Positions 1 to 7,595 of a DNA stretch of 39,208 bases are shown piece by piece. The stretch is from Dermabacter indicis (GTDB taxonomy: Bacteria; Actinomycetota; Actinomycetes; Actinomycetales; Dermabacteraceae), in the NCBI GenBank assembly GCA_001403775.1, contig CYUG01000012.1:473965-513172 (forward strand), written 5' to 3'. The position numbers and the translations under genes are program-made. The notes beneath the pieces were generated by a model. The model was not told the DNA's origin, did no database searches, and worked only from the letters and a program-made list of their open reading frames with translations. How positions within the stretch are numbered: position 1 is the first letter of the stretch; every line of letters starts with the position of its first letter.

Positions 1-264
1 CTCTGCGCCGACCTCGGGATCCGCCAGTCGATGGGCCGGGTCGGCTCGTGCTTCGACAACGCCGCCGCCGAGGCGTTCTTCTCTTCCCTGGAGTGGGAAG
101 TCCTGTCCCGGCACGAGTTCGACACCCGGGCCCAGGCCCGGGCCGTCGTCATCGACTGGGCCTACGGGTTCTACAACCACCAACGCCGACACAGCGCCGC
201 TGGCATGATGTCACCGGTCAATTACGAGCAGACCACCGCGACGCCCGTCCCGGACGCCGCGTAG
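1..264 (+). CDS. IS3-family transposase (OrfB, integrase core), 3' fragment
   Basis: The reading frame is open from the first base, so the gene starts outside the window; 87 codons remain. The protein shows the end of an rve/DDE integrase core: SMGRVGSCFDNAAAEAFFSS, in which the N-A-A-E stretch carries the last catalytic glutamate, followed by the typical YNHQRRHSA segment and a MSPVNYEQ ending. These are hallmarks of the OrfB protein of IS3-type elements, which cuts and joins the element ends. The methionine at position 31 is internal and not a start. Whether the element is intact cannot be judged from here. Confidence 0.9.
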   Translation, partial: LCADLGIRQSMGRVGSCFDNAAAEAFFSSLEWEVLSRHEFDTRAQARAVVIDWAYGFYNHQRRHSAAGMMSPVNYEQTTATPVPDAA

Positions 265-297
265 CCGCAAGCCCTCCACGATCTGGGGGGAACCGCA
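1..297 (+). mobile_element. Right end of an IS3-family insertion sequence (left part outside window)
   Basis: The first 264 bases encode the C-terminal end of a transposase. The stop is followed about 33 bp later by a G-rich segment at 278-297 that ends in CA. IS3-family elements typically end in CA with terminal inverted repeats, so this is a plausible right terminus, but its partner left end lies outside the window and no target duplication can be checked. The element ends about 29 bp before the 3' end of the DUF222/HNH gene, so it lies immediately beside that gene and does not interrupt it. The terminus is inferred; the transposase is seen directly. Confidence 0.6.
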
Positions 298-325
298 GGG
301 GCGTGTTGTTTGTTCGTGCGTTCTT

Positions 326-2713
326 CTATGTGTCGTATTTGGGGGTGGTGCTGGTGTAGGTGCGGCCGGTGGGGGTGGTCCAGGTGGTGGTTGTGGTGTC
401 GGGGTGGTGTGGGTTGCTGTTTGTTTTTGTTGTTGCGTGCTTGTGGTTTTCGTTGGTGGCTTTTTCGTGGTGTGGGTTTTTGTTGGTTTGGGTGACGGTG
501 AGGGCTTCTTTGGCGAGGTTGCATCGGGTGCAGAGGCCTTGGGCGTTTTCGATGGTTGTGGGGCCGCCTTGGGCGTGGCGGTGGATGTGGTCGATGGTGG
601 TGATGGGTGCGTCGCAGTAGGGGCCGCGGCAGGTGCGGTCCCTGAGCCTCACGAGTTCGGCGAGGGCTTTGGGGAAGAGTCTTGAGCGGGAGTCCATGGC
701 GAGGACTTCCCCGGTCGTGGCGCTTGTGAAGATTCGTTTGTATTTGACGAGGATGTCGTTGTCGAACAGTTCGTTGAGGTAGTCGAAGCCGGTTTTGGCG
801 GTGATGGGTCCGGCCTCGGGAATATAGCCGCTGGAAGTATCGGGGTTGACGGGGACGAGTAGCCCGATCTCGAACCTGCGGGCACGGCTTGATCCGCGAA
901 CACCCCAAGATGTTCCTTGTGTTTTGCCGGTTTCGGTTTCTGTGTTGTGTGTGGCTTCTTTGGTTTGTGGGGTGTTGGGTGGTGGATCGGCCTTGGTGGT
1001 TTCCCTGTTCTCGTTGTTGTTGTGTGGGTGGGGTAGTGGTGTCCAGGGGTCGAGTGTGATGCCGGGTGCTTTGGTGGGGGGTGCGAAGTATGTGGCGGGG
1101 TGGTCGGGTCGTGTGTTGAGGAGGGTTTCGACGAGGGTATCGATGGCGAGGTTGTTTGTGGTGTGTGCTGGTGGTTGGTAGTGGCGCCGCCACGCCCCAG
1201 CACGAGCCACCACGCTCACCTCTGGTGAACCGTCGCTGTTGTTCGTGATTGTGAGGCGGAGTTTTTCCTGCTCGAGCTTTGTGAGGAAGTCTTTGGCTTT
1301 GCTGCGGGCGGCATCGTCGGCTTCTTCCAGCTCGAGTTCTTTGATCCTGGTGGATTTTGTGGGGCGAGTGAAGATGCCGGGTTGTGGGGTGGGGTGGGTT
1401 TCGGTGAGGTGGCTCAGGGTGAAGTCGCCTTGTGCGAGAAGCGAGTGGAGCTTGGTGGTGGTGTGTTGGGCGTGGTTGTCGGCTTCTTTCTTAGCGGTGG
1501 TGATCTCGTGCTGACGGAGAGTGTTGTGGGCGTGGGCGGCGTGGGTGTTGAGCAGGTCGTGGATTCTTTTGGCGTCGAGGGTGCGCAGGGTGAGGGTGAG
1601 GCTACTCATCCCGTTGCGCAGGGTTTTCAGGGTGAGGCGGCGTTTGGTGAATGCTTTCTTTTCCCGCTCCAGCGCAGTCGCCGGGTCGAGAGACAGTAGA
1701 GCGCTACTGGTGAAGGCGCGCCAGTGTGTTTTCCCGGCGTGTGGGGAACGCTCCAACTCCCGCGCAATTGGGTGGTCTAGTTGTTGGGCGTGGGTGCTTG
1801 TGGCATCACGCAGACTGGTCGTGATCGCGTGGGTTTCATTGATCGAGATCCGGCCCGCCTCCAGGTTTGCGAGGAGCATCGGCAGGTTCTTCGTGAGCAT
1901 CCGTGCGCGAGCAATCTCGACACTGGTCGCGTAGGGGGATTGTTTGAGGATCAACGACACCTCATGCGCGAGAGCACGACGCGCCGCAAACACCCTTGCC
2001 CGGTCCTTATCACTAAGCGAATCCAAGCCGTCAGAAGGATCAAGACCAGCAGCATCCACGTTCTCGGTGCCGACAGTAGCGGGGGAAGGCTCCTGCACGC
2101 TTTCGGTGTTGTTAGGAGTGGTGGGCGACTCATCAGAGTTCACGCGCGAGGAGACATCAGCGGTACTTGCAGCGACCTCTTTGCTGTTGAGGTGGCCGAT
2201 ACCGTCGGTCTCATCAAGCTCGCAAAGAATATGCGCTTTGACCGCTTCAGTCAGCTCCGCAATCCGCGTGAGTGACTCCAACACATCCAGGCGCGTCAGC
2301 AAATCCTGCCCATCAAGAACACGCGCAGGCGTTGTTGCTGGGTGGACGGACCTGGCATCACGAGAACTACCGGAAGAAGGCGTGACGGGTGCGGTGGGGA
2401 AGGCTTCCAGCATGCCCGAAAGCGAAGCCTGCCAACCCTCAGAACGAGCGAGAAGAAGGTTCAAAACATCCGTGCGGGTGGGAACACCGGAATCAACAAG
2501 TTCGCGAGAGACGGGCAGAACATTGGGTGAATCAGTCGTGGGGGAAACGATGCCAGTGGACCCCGCAGCGCCAACCGCAGCAGCAGTAGTGCCATCCATG
2601 CTGATCGCATCAACGGCAGTGGCAGTGTGGTCGAGTGTTGGTGCACTCATAGCTCCTGAATCCCCCTTCCCCTTAACAGTGAACTTCTTGAGACCAGAGT
2701 TCGTGTTGTTCAT
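326..2713 (-). CDS. DUF222 domain-containing HNH endonuclease
   Basis: A 795-residue protein of the actinobacterial DUF222/HNH (13E12-like) family. The N-terminal ~190 residues are low complexity, the DUF222 helical region follows at roughly residues 240-540, and an HNH nuclease domain lies near residues 684-738, with DRTCRGPYCD, TTIDHIHRHAQGG and LCTRCNLAKEA giving two zinc-binding Cys pairs and the catalytic His. A linker before the HNH domain and the last ~55 residues are rich in Asn, Thr, His and Pro. I chose ATG 2713 over ATG 2746 because GAGG lies 6 nt upstream and a TAGGCT -10-like element lies 10 nt upstream; the longer form would be 806 residues. The coding strand is markedly A/C-rich toward the 3' end and unlike neighbouring genes, which suggests transfer. 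The substrate and role of these proteins are unknown; nicking or homing-like activity is only a possibility. Confidence 0.85.
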   Translation of the reverse strand: MNNTNSGLKKFTVKGKGDSGAMSAPTLDHTATAVDAISMDGTTAAAVGAAGSTGIVSPTTDSPNVLPVSRELVDSGVPTRTDVLNLLLARSEGWQASLSGMLEAFPTAPVTPSSGSSRDARSVHPATTPARVLDGQDLLTRLDVLESLTRIAELTEAVKAHILCELDETDGIGHLNSKEVAASTADVSSRVNSDESPTTPNNTESVQEPSPATVGTENVDAAGLDPSDGLDSLSDKDRARVFAARRALAHEVSLILKQSPYATSVEIARARMLTKNLPMLLANLEAGRISINETHAITTSLRDATSTHAQQLDHPIARELERSPHAGKTHWRAFTSSALLSLDPATALEREKKAFTKRRLTLKTLRNGMSSLTLTLRTLDAKRIHDLLNTHAAHAHNTLRQHEITTAKKEADNHAQHTTTKLHSLLAQGDFTLSHLTETHPTPQPGIFTRPTKSTRIKELELEEADDAARSKAKDFLTKLEQEKLRLTITNNSDGSPEVSVVARAGAWRRHYQPPAHTTNNLAIDTLVETLLNTRPDHPATYFAPPTKAPGITLDPWTPLPHPHNNNENRETTKADPPPNTPQTKEATHNTETETGKTQGTSWGVRGSSRARRFEIGLLVPVNPDTSSGYIPEAGPITAKTGFDYLNELFDNDILVKYKRIFTSATTGEVLAMDSRSRLFPKALAELVRLRDRTCRGPYCDAPITTIDHIHRHAQGGPTTIENAQGLCTRCNLAKEALTVTQTNKNPHHEKATNENHKHATTKTNSNPHHPDTTTTTWTTPTGRTYTSTTPKYDT

Positions 2714-2723
2714 TGATGCCTCG

Positions 2724-2729
2724 AGCCTA
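2724..2729 (-). promoter_or_regulatory. Candidate -10 element of the DUF222/HNH gene
   Basis: On the minus strand TAGGCT (pattern TANNNT) ends 10 nt before ATG 2713. A weak TTTAAA lies 16 nt further upstream as a possible -35. The same hexamer precedes dapE in this window. It argues for the start at 2713 and a very short leader. Confidence 0.4.
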
Positions 2730-2792
2730 AAAGAAGGGTGAGACATTTAAACTCGCCCGCCCCGAAAAGAACCCTGCTACCAGCCCAAAGAA

Positions 2793-2939
2793 TGTGGATA
2801 ACCGGCAACCACAGAATTCCTGCATGTGGAAAACCCGAAATGCTTGTGGATAAAAACGAATTGTGGAGCACCGATCACCACACAAAACCCCTCCCCAAGA
2901 AACACCGCACACCAAAATCGGGGATACGAGTGTGGATAA
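2793..2939 (+). promoter_or_regulatory. Cluster of DnaA-box-like sites
   Basis: Three exact copies of TGTGGATAA, the reverse complement of the consensus DnaA box TTATCCACA, lie at 2793-2801, 2845-2853 and 2931-2939. Two related sites share the TGTGGA core: TGTGGAAAA at 2825-2833 and TGTGGAGCA at 2862-2870. All five are in the same orientation. They sit 80 to 226 bp upstream of the DUF222/HNH start codon in a comparatively A-rich stretch. DnaA binding, and any role in replication, DnaA titration or control of the HNH gene, is inference; dnaA and dnaN are not in this window. Confidence 0.55.
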
Positions 2940-3456
2940 ACCTAGCCTGAAAAACAGCAGAGTGAGGTGCGCCACGGTGACTCTGACGGGTGATGGAACA
3001 AAGGGGGAAAGGCGCGAAGAGGAGAGAAGGGCACCGCGGAAGGAGTGGCTGCCGGAACGGAAAGCAAAGCACTGCCGAGGCGGCCAGGGAGTGAAGAAAG
3101 GGAACGGGGCGGCTACGGCAAAGGCAGAAAAAGCACCGCCGAGACGACCGGGGGAGTCAAGAAAGGGAGCGGGACTGCTGCGGCGAGGGAAACAAAACCG
3201 CCGCCGAGATGGCGGAGAGTCAAGAAGGGAAAGATCGCGGCTTCGGCGAAGGTAAGAGAGGCGCGGCCAAGAGCGTGAGGACGTGAGGGGGTGGGGGCAG
3301 GAGGCGACCAATTCTGACCGTGCATCGCCTTTCTTGTCGCCCTTACTATGGACCCACGACCGGTTGGCCCCGTGGGGCGGACGGGGAAGACGAAAGAGAA
3401 CACGCCACCGGGCCAGCTCCGGTGTGATCCGGAGATGCCGGGGAAATGAGGACACC
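2940..3456. other. Gene-free spacer, apart from the tandem repeat
   Basis: Outside the repeat at 3066-3258 this spacer shows no RNA gene that I can recognise. A perfect 6-bp hairpin, CTCCGG-TGTGAT-CCGGAG, lies at 3417-3434, 22 nt before the start of the phosphoribosyltransferase gene, without a following T-run. TACTAT near 3345-3350 could be a -10 element for that gene, but there is no good -35. The open frames that cross the region on both strands lack start signals and are low complexity (Arg/Lys or Ser/Pro-rich), as expected for chance frames in purine-rich repeats. Confidence 0.6.
3066..3258 (+). repeat. Three degenerate tandem copies of a ~64-bp unit
   Basis: GCCGAG anchors recur at 3074, 3138 and 3203 and the GTSAAGAA core recurs at 3091, 3156 and 3219, so the unit length is 63-65 bp. 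Each unit reads as an A-rich start, a GCCGAG segment, a GGAGTSAAGAAGGGA-like purine segment and a G/C-rich end. A weaker partial fourth copy may continue to about 3290. Short open frames cross the repeat on both strands, but none has a convincing start, ribosome-binding site or protein character, so it is treated as non-coding. Confidence 0.7.
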
Positions 3457-3969
3457 GTGACTGGGGCCTACCACGCCGATTCGAGCGATCTGCAGGTCAA
3501 GGAGGTCCTCACGTGGGACACCTTCGGCACCGCGAGTCGAGAGCTCGCGCAAGCTGTTGTGGATTCGGATTTCGAGCCCGAAATCATCATTGCCGTTGCA
3601 CGTGGCGGCCTTCTTCCCGCGGGTTCACTCGCGTACGCACTCGGCCTTAAGCTTGCCGACGCCATCAACGTCGAGTTCTACACCGATGTTCACGAGACCC
3701 TTCCCGATCCGGTCCTTCTTGCCCCGCTTCTTGACACGGAGGCCATTGAAGGAAAGCGCCTGCTCGTTGTCGATGACGTCGCCGACTCGGGTCGCACGCT
3801 TGCCCTCGTGCTCGAGCTCCTCGAGGCACAAGGCGCCGAAGCCCGCTCGGCTGTGCTGTATTCCAAGCCGACTTCCGTCGTTGAGCCCCACTTCGTGTGG
3901 AAGCACACTTCCGATTGGATCGTCTTCCCGTGGTCGGCCGAACCCCCGGTGACCGCTCAAGAAAAATAG
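3457..3969 (+). CDS. Phosphoribosyltransferase (PRTase type I fold)
   Basis: A 170-residue protein with the type I PRTase signature VVDDVADSGRTL around residues 105-116, the loop that binds the 5-phosphate and ribose of PRPP. The N-terminal strand IIIAVARGGLLPAG is the expected PPi-loop region. Proteins of this size and layout are usually annotated as hypoxanthine/xanthine-guanine-type or generic PRTases that join a purine base to PRPP in the cytoplasm; the substrate cannot be fixed from sequence alone. The frame is open upstream to 3283, but GTG 3457 is preferred because homologous sequence begins shortly after it (LQVKEVLTW) and a GAGG lies just upstream. It stands alone, facing the minus-strand DUF808 gene. 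Confidence 0.85.
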   Translation: MTGAYHADSSDLQVKEVLTWDTFGTASRELAQAVVDSDFEPEIIIAVARGGLLPAGSLAYALGLKLADAINVEFYTDVHETLPDPVLLAPLLDTEAIEGKRLLVVDDVADSGRTLALVLELLEAQGAEARSAVLYSKPTSVVEPHFVWKHTSDWIVFPWSAEPPVTAQEK

Positions 3970-4016
3970 GGGAGCGGCCAACCGTCGTCATTGGGGTTCC
4001 GACGGCTGCCAGGCCC

Positions 4017-4952
4017 CTAGTGTGCCTTTTTGCCCCACGGCGTGAGCGCCCACAGTCCTGCGATGATCGCGCCCCACGCGATCCCGAACACGAGCGCGCA
4101 CAGCGTATCGACGAGCCATGCGAGTACGCCGCCCACGCCAGCTACGCCCTCAACGCCCTCGGCGAGGTGATGAACGAAACCGTAGGGCGCGTGGAAGCCG
4201 AGTTCATCGAGTCCCGTAAGCATGATGTGCCCGCCGACCCACAGCATCGCGAACATGCCCACGTAACTGATGATGGTCATGACGACGGGCATGGCCTTCA
4301 CGAGCCACGCGCCAAAGGCCTTCACACCCTGCGAATCACGCTTTGTGAGGGCGAGGCCTACGTCGTCCATCTTCACGAGGAGACCGACGACGCCGTAGAC
4401 AGCAAGCGTGATGAGAATCGCGACGACCACGAGGATAAGTGCGCGATCGATCAGCGGCTGATCAGCGACTTCATTCAGCGAAATGACCATGATTTCCGCG
4501 GAGAGAATAAAGTCGGTGCGCACGGCACCCGACACGACTTTCTTCTCGGCCTCTTCTCCCTGCACGACGGCGGGCTCCGCTTCCTTCGCGGCCTTATCGC
4601 CGGTCACGAGCTCCCAAATCTTGTGGGCGCCTTCGAAGCACAGGTAGGTTCCGCCGAGCATGAGCAGCGGCGTGAGAACCCACGGTGCAAACTGTGAGAG
4701 GAGAAGTGCAAAGACAAGGATGATCGCCTTGTTGAGCAAGGAGCCCTTCGTGATCTTCCAGATGATCGGCAGCTCCCTCTTGGGGTTGACGCCGCGTACG
4801 TATTGCGGAGCCACGGCCGCGTCGTCGACGACGACTCCCGCAGCCTTTGCACTCACCTTCATGGAGGCGGCGGCGACATCGTCCGCGTTGGCGGCGGCCA
4901 TGCGCGCGAGTGCGGCGATGTCGTCAAGTAGCGCGGCGATTCCAGCGGCCAT
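4017..4952 (-). CDS. DUF808 (YedI-like) inner-membrane protein
   Basis: A 311-residue integral membrane protein. The N-terminus (MAAGIAALLDDIAALARMAA, then repeated VSAKAAGVVVDDAAV) and the following PKRELPIIWKITKGS segment are characteristic of the DUF808/YedI family. About five to six hydrophobic segments follow, including LLNKAIILVFALLLSQFAPW, ALILVVVAILITLAVYGVVG and the C-terminal stretch before GKKAH. The length matches the family. A GAGAGGA ribosome-binding site lies about 9 nt before ATG 4952. The molecular function of the family is not established. It converges with the phosphoribosyltransferase gene across about 47 bp. Confidence 0.88.
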   Translation of the reverse strand: MAAGIAALLDDIAALARMAAANADDVAAASMKVSAKAAGVVVDDAAVAPQYVRGVNPKRELPIIWKITKGSLLNKAIILVFALLLSQFAPWVLTPLLMLGGTYLCFEGAHKIWELVTGDKAAKEAEPAVVQGEEAEKKVVSGAVRTDFILSAEIMVISLNEVADQPLIDRALILVVVAILITLAVYGVVGLLVKMDDVGLALTKRDSQGVKAFGAWLVKAMPVVMTIISYVGMFAMLWVGGHIMLTGLDELGFHAPYGFVHHLAEGVEGVAGVGGVLAWLVDTLCALVFGIAWGAIIAGLWALTPWGKKAH

Positions 4953-5030
4953 GAAGTAGTCCTCTCAAAACACGTGTGTGGGGCGGGTCCATCTTATGGG
5001 CACGTACCCGGTGAATCCTGCCACCAGAAC

Positions 5031-5060
5031 TTGGAGGCCCCGTGCCCTATTTCCTAGAGT
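5031..5060 (+). promoter_or_regulatory. Candidate promoter of the MFS transporter gene
   Basis: TTGGAG at 5031-5036 and TAGAGT at 5055-5060 are separated by 18 bp and resemble a housekeeping sigma promoter. Transcription would begin near 5067, giving a leader of about 70 nt before GTG 5139. Confidence 0.45.
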
Positions 5061-5138
5061 GATGGACGCTGCGCGGGTCAAGATCCGTGAGCCCAGGCAC
5101 CTCGGGTGTCTGCCGCACAATGAGAGAAGGAGTGTGCC

Positions 5139-6398
5139 GTGTCGGCAGTTCCTCCTACCGTGACAGGCTCGATTCCCGCCATCAATCCCGAGGTGGACCC
5201 TTCGAGCCTTCCTGAAGCAGCGCCGAGCAATGAGAACGAACGCTCGAACTGGATCGCCGTCGTCGCGCTTGCCCTCGGCATTTTTACCCTCATCACGATC
5301 GAAGAACTCCCGATCGGAGTGCTCACGCTTATCTCCAATGATCTCGGTGTGAGCCGAGGAACCGTCGGACTTGCCGTAACCCTCCCCGGCATGATCGCGG
5401 GTGTTGTGGCCCTTCTCGTACCGAGCGTGACCAGGCCCTTGAACCGCAAGACCGTGCTGGTTCTCGCACTCCTTTCCGTCGTGGTGAGCTGCACCGTCTC
5501 TTTCTTTTCAACATCCTGGCCGCTGTTTCTTGCTTCGCGTATTTTCACCGGAATTGCGATCGGAATGAATTGGCCAGTCCTCCCACTGGTGGCGACAGGG
5601 CAGGTGAAGAAGAAGGACCGCACGACCGCAATGACAATCGCCTTTGCTGGAAACGGGAGCGCGCTCGTACTCGGCCTCCCGCTCGCAACGTGGCTGGGCA
5701 CCGCTTTTGGATGGCGCGGTGCCTTTGCGGCGACTGGAGTTTTTGCACTCATCGTTGGCATCGTCATGATCTTGATCGTGCGGCCCGTGCAATCGGCTTC
5801 GGCGGAAACCTTGCGCTCGACACTCGGCGCAGTGCGAATCCGCGGCGTGCGCTATGCATTTGCGCTCACGCTCATTATCGTGACGGGGCAGTTTGTTTCG
5901 TACAGCTATGTGAGCCCAATCCTGCAAGATTTTGCCCACGTAAATCTGGAAAAAATCAGCATGTACCTGCTGCTTTACGGCGCGTTGGGTCTTATCGGAA
6001 ACTTTGCCGCAGGGCCGCTCATCAAGCGCTCCGCCGCGCTTGCCGTCCTCGTGCTCGCGGTCGGATCTGCGCTGGCTCTCACGCTCGTCGCGACCGTCAT
6101 GTCTACGCCCATGAACGCCCTTGTCATTATCGCCGTGTGGGGATTCTTTGGCGGCATGGCCTCGGTGTCGATCCAGTCGCTCGTTAATGCCGAAGCAGGT
6201 GACCGCGTGGAGGCAGGCACGGCGCTCAATAGCGCGGCATTCAACATCTCGATCGGCGGTGGCGCGATCATCGGTGGCCTCATTGTCGATAGTGCCGGGC
6301 TTCACGCGGCAGTGTGGGTGTCGGCGGCTGCCATCGCCCTCGGCGCTCTCATCGTGGCGCGGTTCATCGCGCTCACGCACAAGCGCGCCTCGGCATGA
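5139..6398 (+). CDS. MFS transporter, DHA1 (AraJ/sugar-efflux-like) family
   Basis: A 419-residue protein with twelve predicted membrane segments in two halves split by a loop near residues 210-230. The first helices (IAVVALALGIFTLITIEELP, then VSRGTVGLAVTLPGMIAG) and the loop motif RPLNRKTVLVLALL fit the major facilitator superfamily, drug:H+ antiporter-1 branch that includes AraJ- and SotB-like exporters. The likely role is proton-driven export of a small molecule across the cytoplasmic membrane; the substrate is unknown. GTG 5139 is chosen because AGAAGGAG ends 6 nt upstream. The hydrophilic first ~35 residues are a cytoplasmic tail. It is a single gene with its own promoter. Confidence 0.87.
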   Translation: MSAVPPTVTGSIPAINPEVDPSSLPEAAPSNENERSNWIAVVALALGIFTLITIEELPIGVLTLISNDLGVSRGTVGLAVTLPGMIAGVVALLVPSVTRPLNRKTVLVLALLSVVVSCTVSFFSTSWPLFLASRIFTGIAIGMNWPVLPLVATGQVKKKDRTTAMTIAFAGNGSALVLGLPLATWLGTAFGWRGAFAATGVFALIVGIVMILIVRPVQSASAETLRSTLGAVRIRGVRYAFALTLIIVTGQFVSYSYVSPILQDFAHVNLEKISMYLLLYGALGLIGNFAAGPLIKRSAALAVLVLAVGSALALTLVATVMSTPMNALVIIAVWGFFGGMASVSIQSLVNAEAGDRVEAGTALNSAAFNISIGGGAIIGGLIVDSAGLHAAVWVSAAAIALGALIVARFIALTHKRASA

Positions 6399-6431
6399 GC
6401 AGGTTCCCTGGGAAAGAGACGTACCACTTCT

Positions 6432-6437
6432 TAGACT
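6432..6437 (+). promoter_or_regulatory. Candidate -10 element of the ppk2 gene (leaderless)
   Basis: TAGACT ends 6 nt before ATG 6444, so transcription would begin at or next to the start codon. No clear -35 is visible. Confidence 0.4.
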
Positions 6438-6443
6438 GGGGAA

Positions 6444-7481
6444 ATGGCGAAGAAAGACAAGAAGTCACAGAAGAGCAAGAAGAACCCGGCGAGGAAGAAG
6501 GACTCGACCACGCCGGCGAAGGTGCCCGTACTGGAGCAGCGCGAGAAGATCGTCCTCGACGAGGCGAAAAAGCATCTTAAGGTGAGCGATGCGGCCCTCG
6601 ACATCGTCGAGGAAGGGAGCTTCGTTGACGCCCGCCCCCGCGGTCACGAGCTCGCGCCCGACCTTGAGGGCTTTACGTCGGTGCGTGATCTGTCGACGAA
6701 GGCACGCGTCGAATTTGACGGCGACAAGCAGGACGGCAAGGCCATCCTCGCGGCCCGCACGGCTTACCTGAGTGAACTTCAGGAGCGCCTTTGGGCTGGG
6801 CATCGCGGAAAAGAGAACGGCCGCCGCGTGCTTCTCGTTATCCAGGGAATGGACACGGCCGGCAAGGGCGGGATTGTGCGGCACGTCGTCGGCGCCGTTG
6901 ATCCGCAGGGTGTGCGGATTAAGGGCTTCAAGGCTCCGACGGCAACGGAGAAGAACCGCCACTTCCTGTGGCGTATTCGCCGCGCTCTTCCCGAACCGGG
7001 TTTCATTGGCGTGTTTGATCGCTCGCACTACGAGGATGTGCTCATTCACCGTGTGCACGGTTGGGCTGACGAAAAAACCCTCGCGAAGCGCTACAGCGAC
7101 ATCAATAGGTTCGAGAAGCAGCTCGTCGAGGAGCGGGGCTACGAGGTCGTGAAGGTCATGCTTCACATTTCGAAAGAGGAGCAGTGGGAGCGGCTCTACG
7201 AACGCCTTGAACGAGAAGATAAGCACTGGAAGTTCAATACGGGCGATCTCGATGAGCGCGAACACTGGGATGAGTACATGGACGCCTACGACGCGGCGAT
7301 TCGAGAGACTCACACGCCGTGGGCTCCGTGGCACGTTGTTCCCGCGGATCGCAAGTGGTACGCACGCCTCGCCGTTCAGCAGCTTCTGACCGATGCGCTC
7401 GAGCGCATCGCCCCCGCGTACCCGAAGGCTGATTTCGACGTGAAGAAGGCCATCGCCCGCATGCAGGCAGAAAAAGAGTAG
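6444..7481 (+). CDS. ppk2: PPK2-family polyphosphate kinase / polyphosphate:nucleotide phosphotransferase
   Basis: A 345-residue protein of the PPK2 family, which transfers phosphate between inorganic polyphosphate and nucleotides in the cytoplasm. Walker A is GMDTAGKGG at about 135-143, Walker B lies in GVFDRSHYEDV, and the family's lid and substrate segments (KAPTATEKNRHFLWR, SKEEQWERL) are present. The first ~30 residues are a Lys-rich tail that extends beyond the usual ~290-residue core and may bind polyphosphate. Whether the enzyme prefers AMP, ADP or GDP cannot be decided here. The start has little Shine-Dalgarno character but a -10 hexamer just upstream, which fits leaderless expression. 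It follows the MFS gene by 45 bp but probably has its own promoter. Confidence 0.9.
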   Translation: MAKKDKKSQKSKKNPARKKDSTTPAKVPVLEQREKIVLDEAKKHLKVSDAALDIVEEGSFVDARPRGHELAPDLEGFTSVRDLSTKARVEFDGDKQDGKAILAARTAYLSELQERLWAGHRGKENGRRVLLVIQGMDTAGKGGIVRHVVGAVDPQGVRIKGFKAPTATEKNRHFLWRIRRALPEPGFIGVFDRSHYEDVLIHRVHGWADEKTLAKRYSDINRFEKQLVEERGYEVVKVMLHISKEEQWERLYERLEREDKHWKFNTGDLDEREHWDEYMDAYDAAIRETHTPWAPWHVVPADRKWYARLAVQQLLTDALERIAPAYPKADFDVKKAIARMQAEKE

Positions 7482-7595
7482 GCGGGCCACCGACCGCGTG
7501 GTTTTCTGGCAACGGTCAGATCCCGGTTCTACTGTACGGAATGTACTGGGCCGCAAACTGCGGCTGGACACAAACGACGAAAGAAGGAATTGGCG

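Noticed and set aside
222-1193. A 323-codon minus-strand frame at the 3' end of the HNH gene
   Set aside because: Same strand but a different frame from the HNH gene; His/Arg/Pro/Thr-rich translation of the skewed sequence, no domain.
2727-3455. A 242-codon minus-strand frame in the spacer upstream of the HNH gene
   Set aside because: It crosses the tandem repeat, is Ser/Phe/Pro/Arg-rich, lacks a start signal and has competing frames on the other strand over the same repeat.
7532-7550. GTAC-N5-GTAC inverted repeat upstream of tpx
   Set aside because: Too short to claim as an operator; GTAC is itself a palindrome and the match carries little information.
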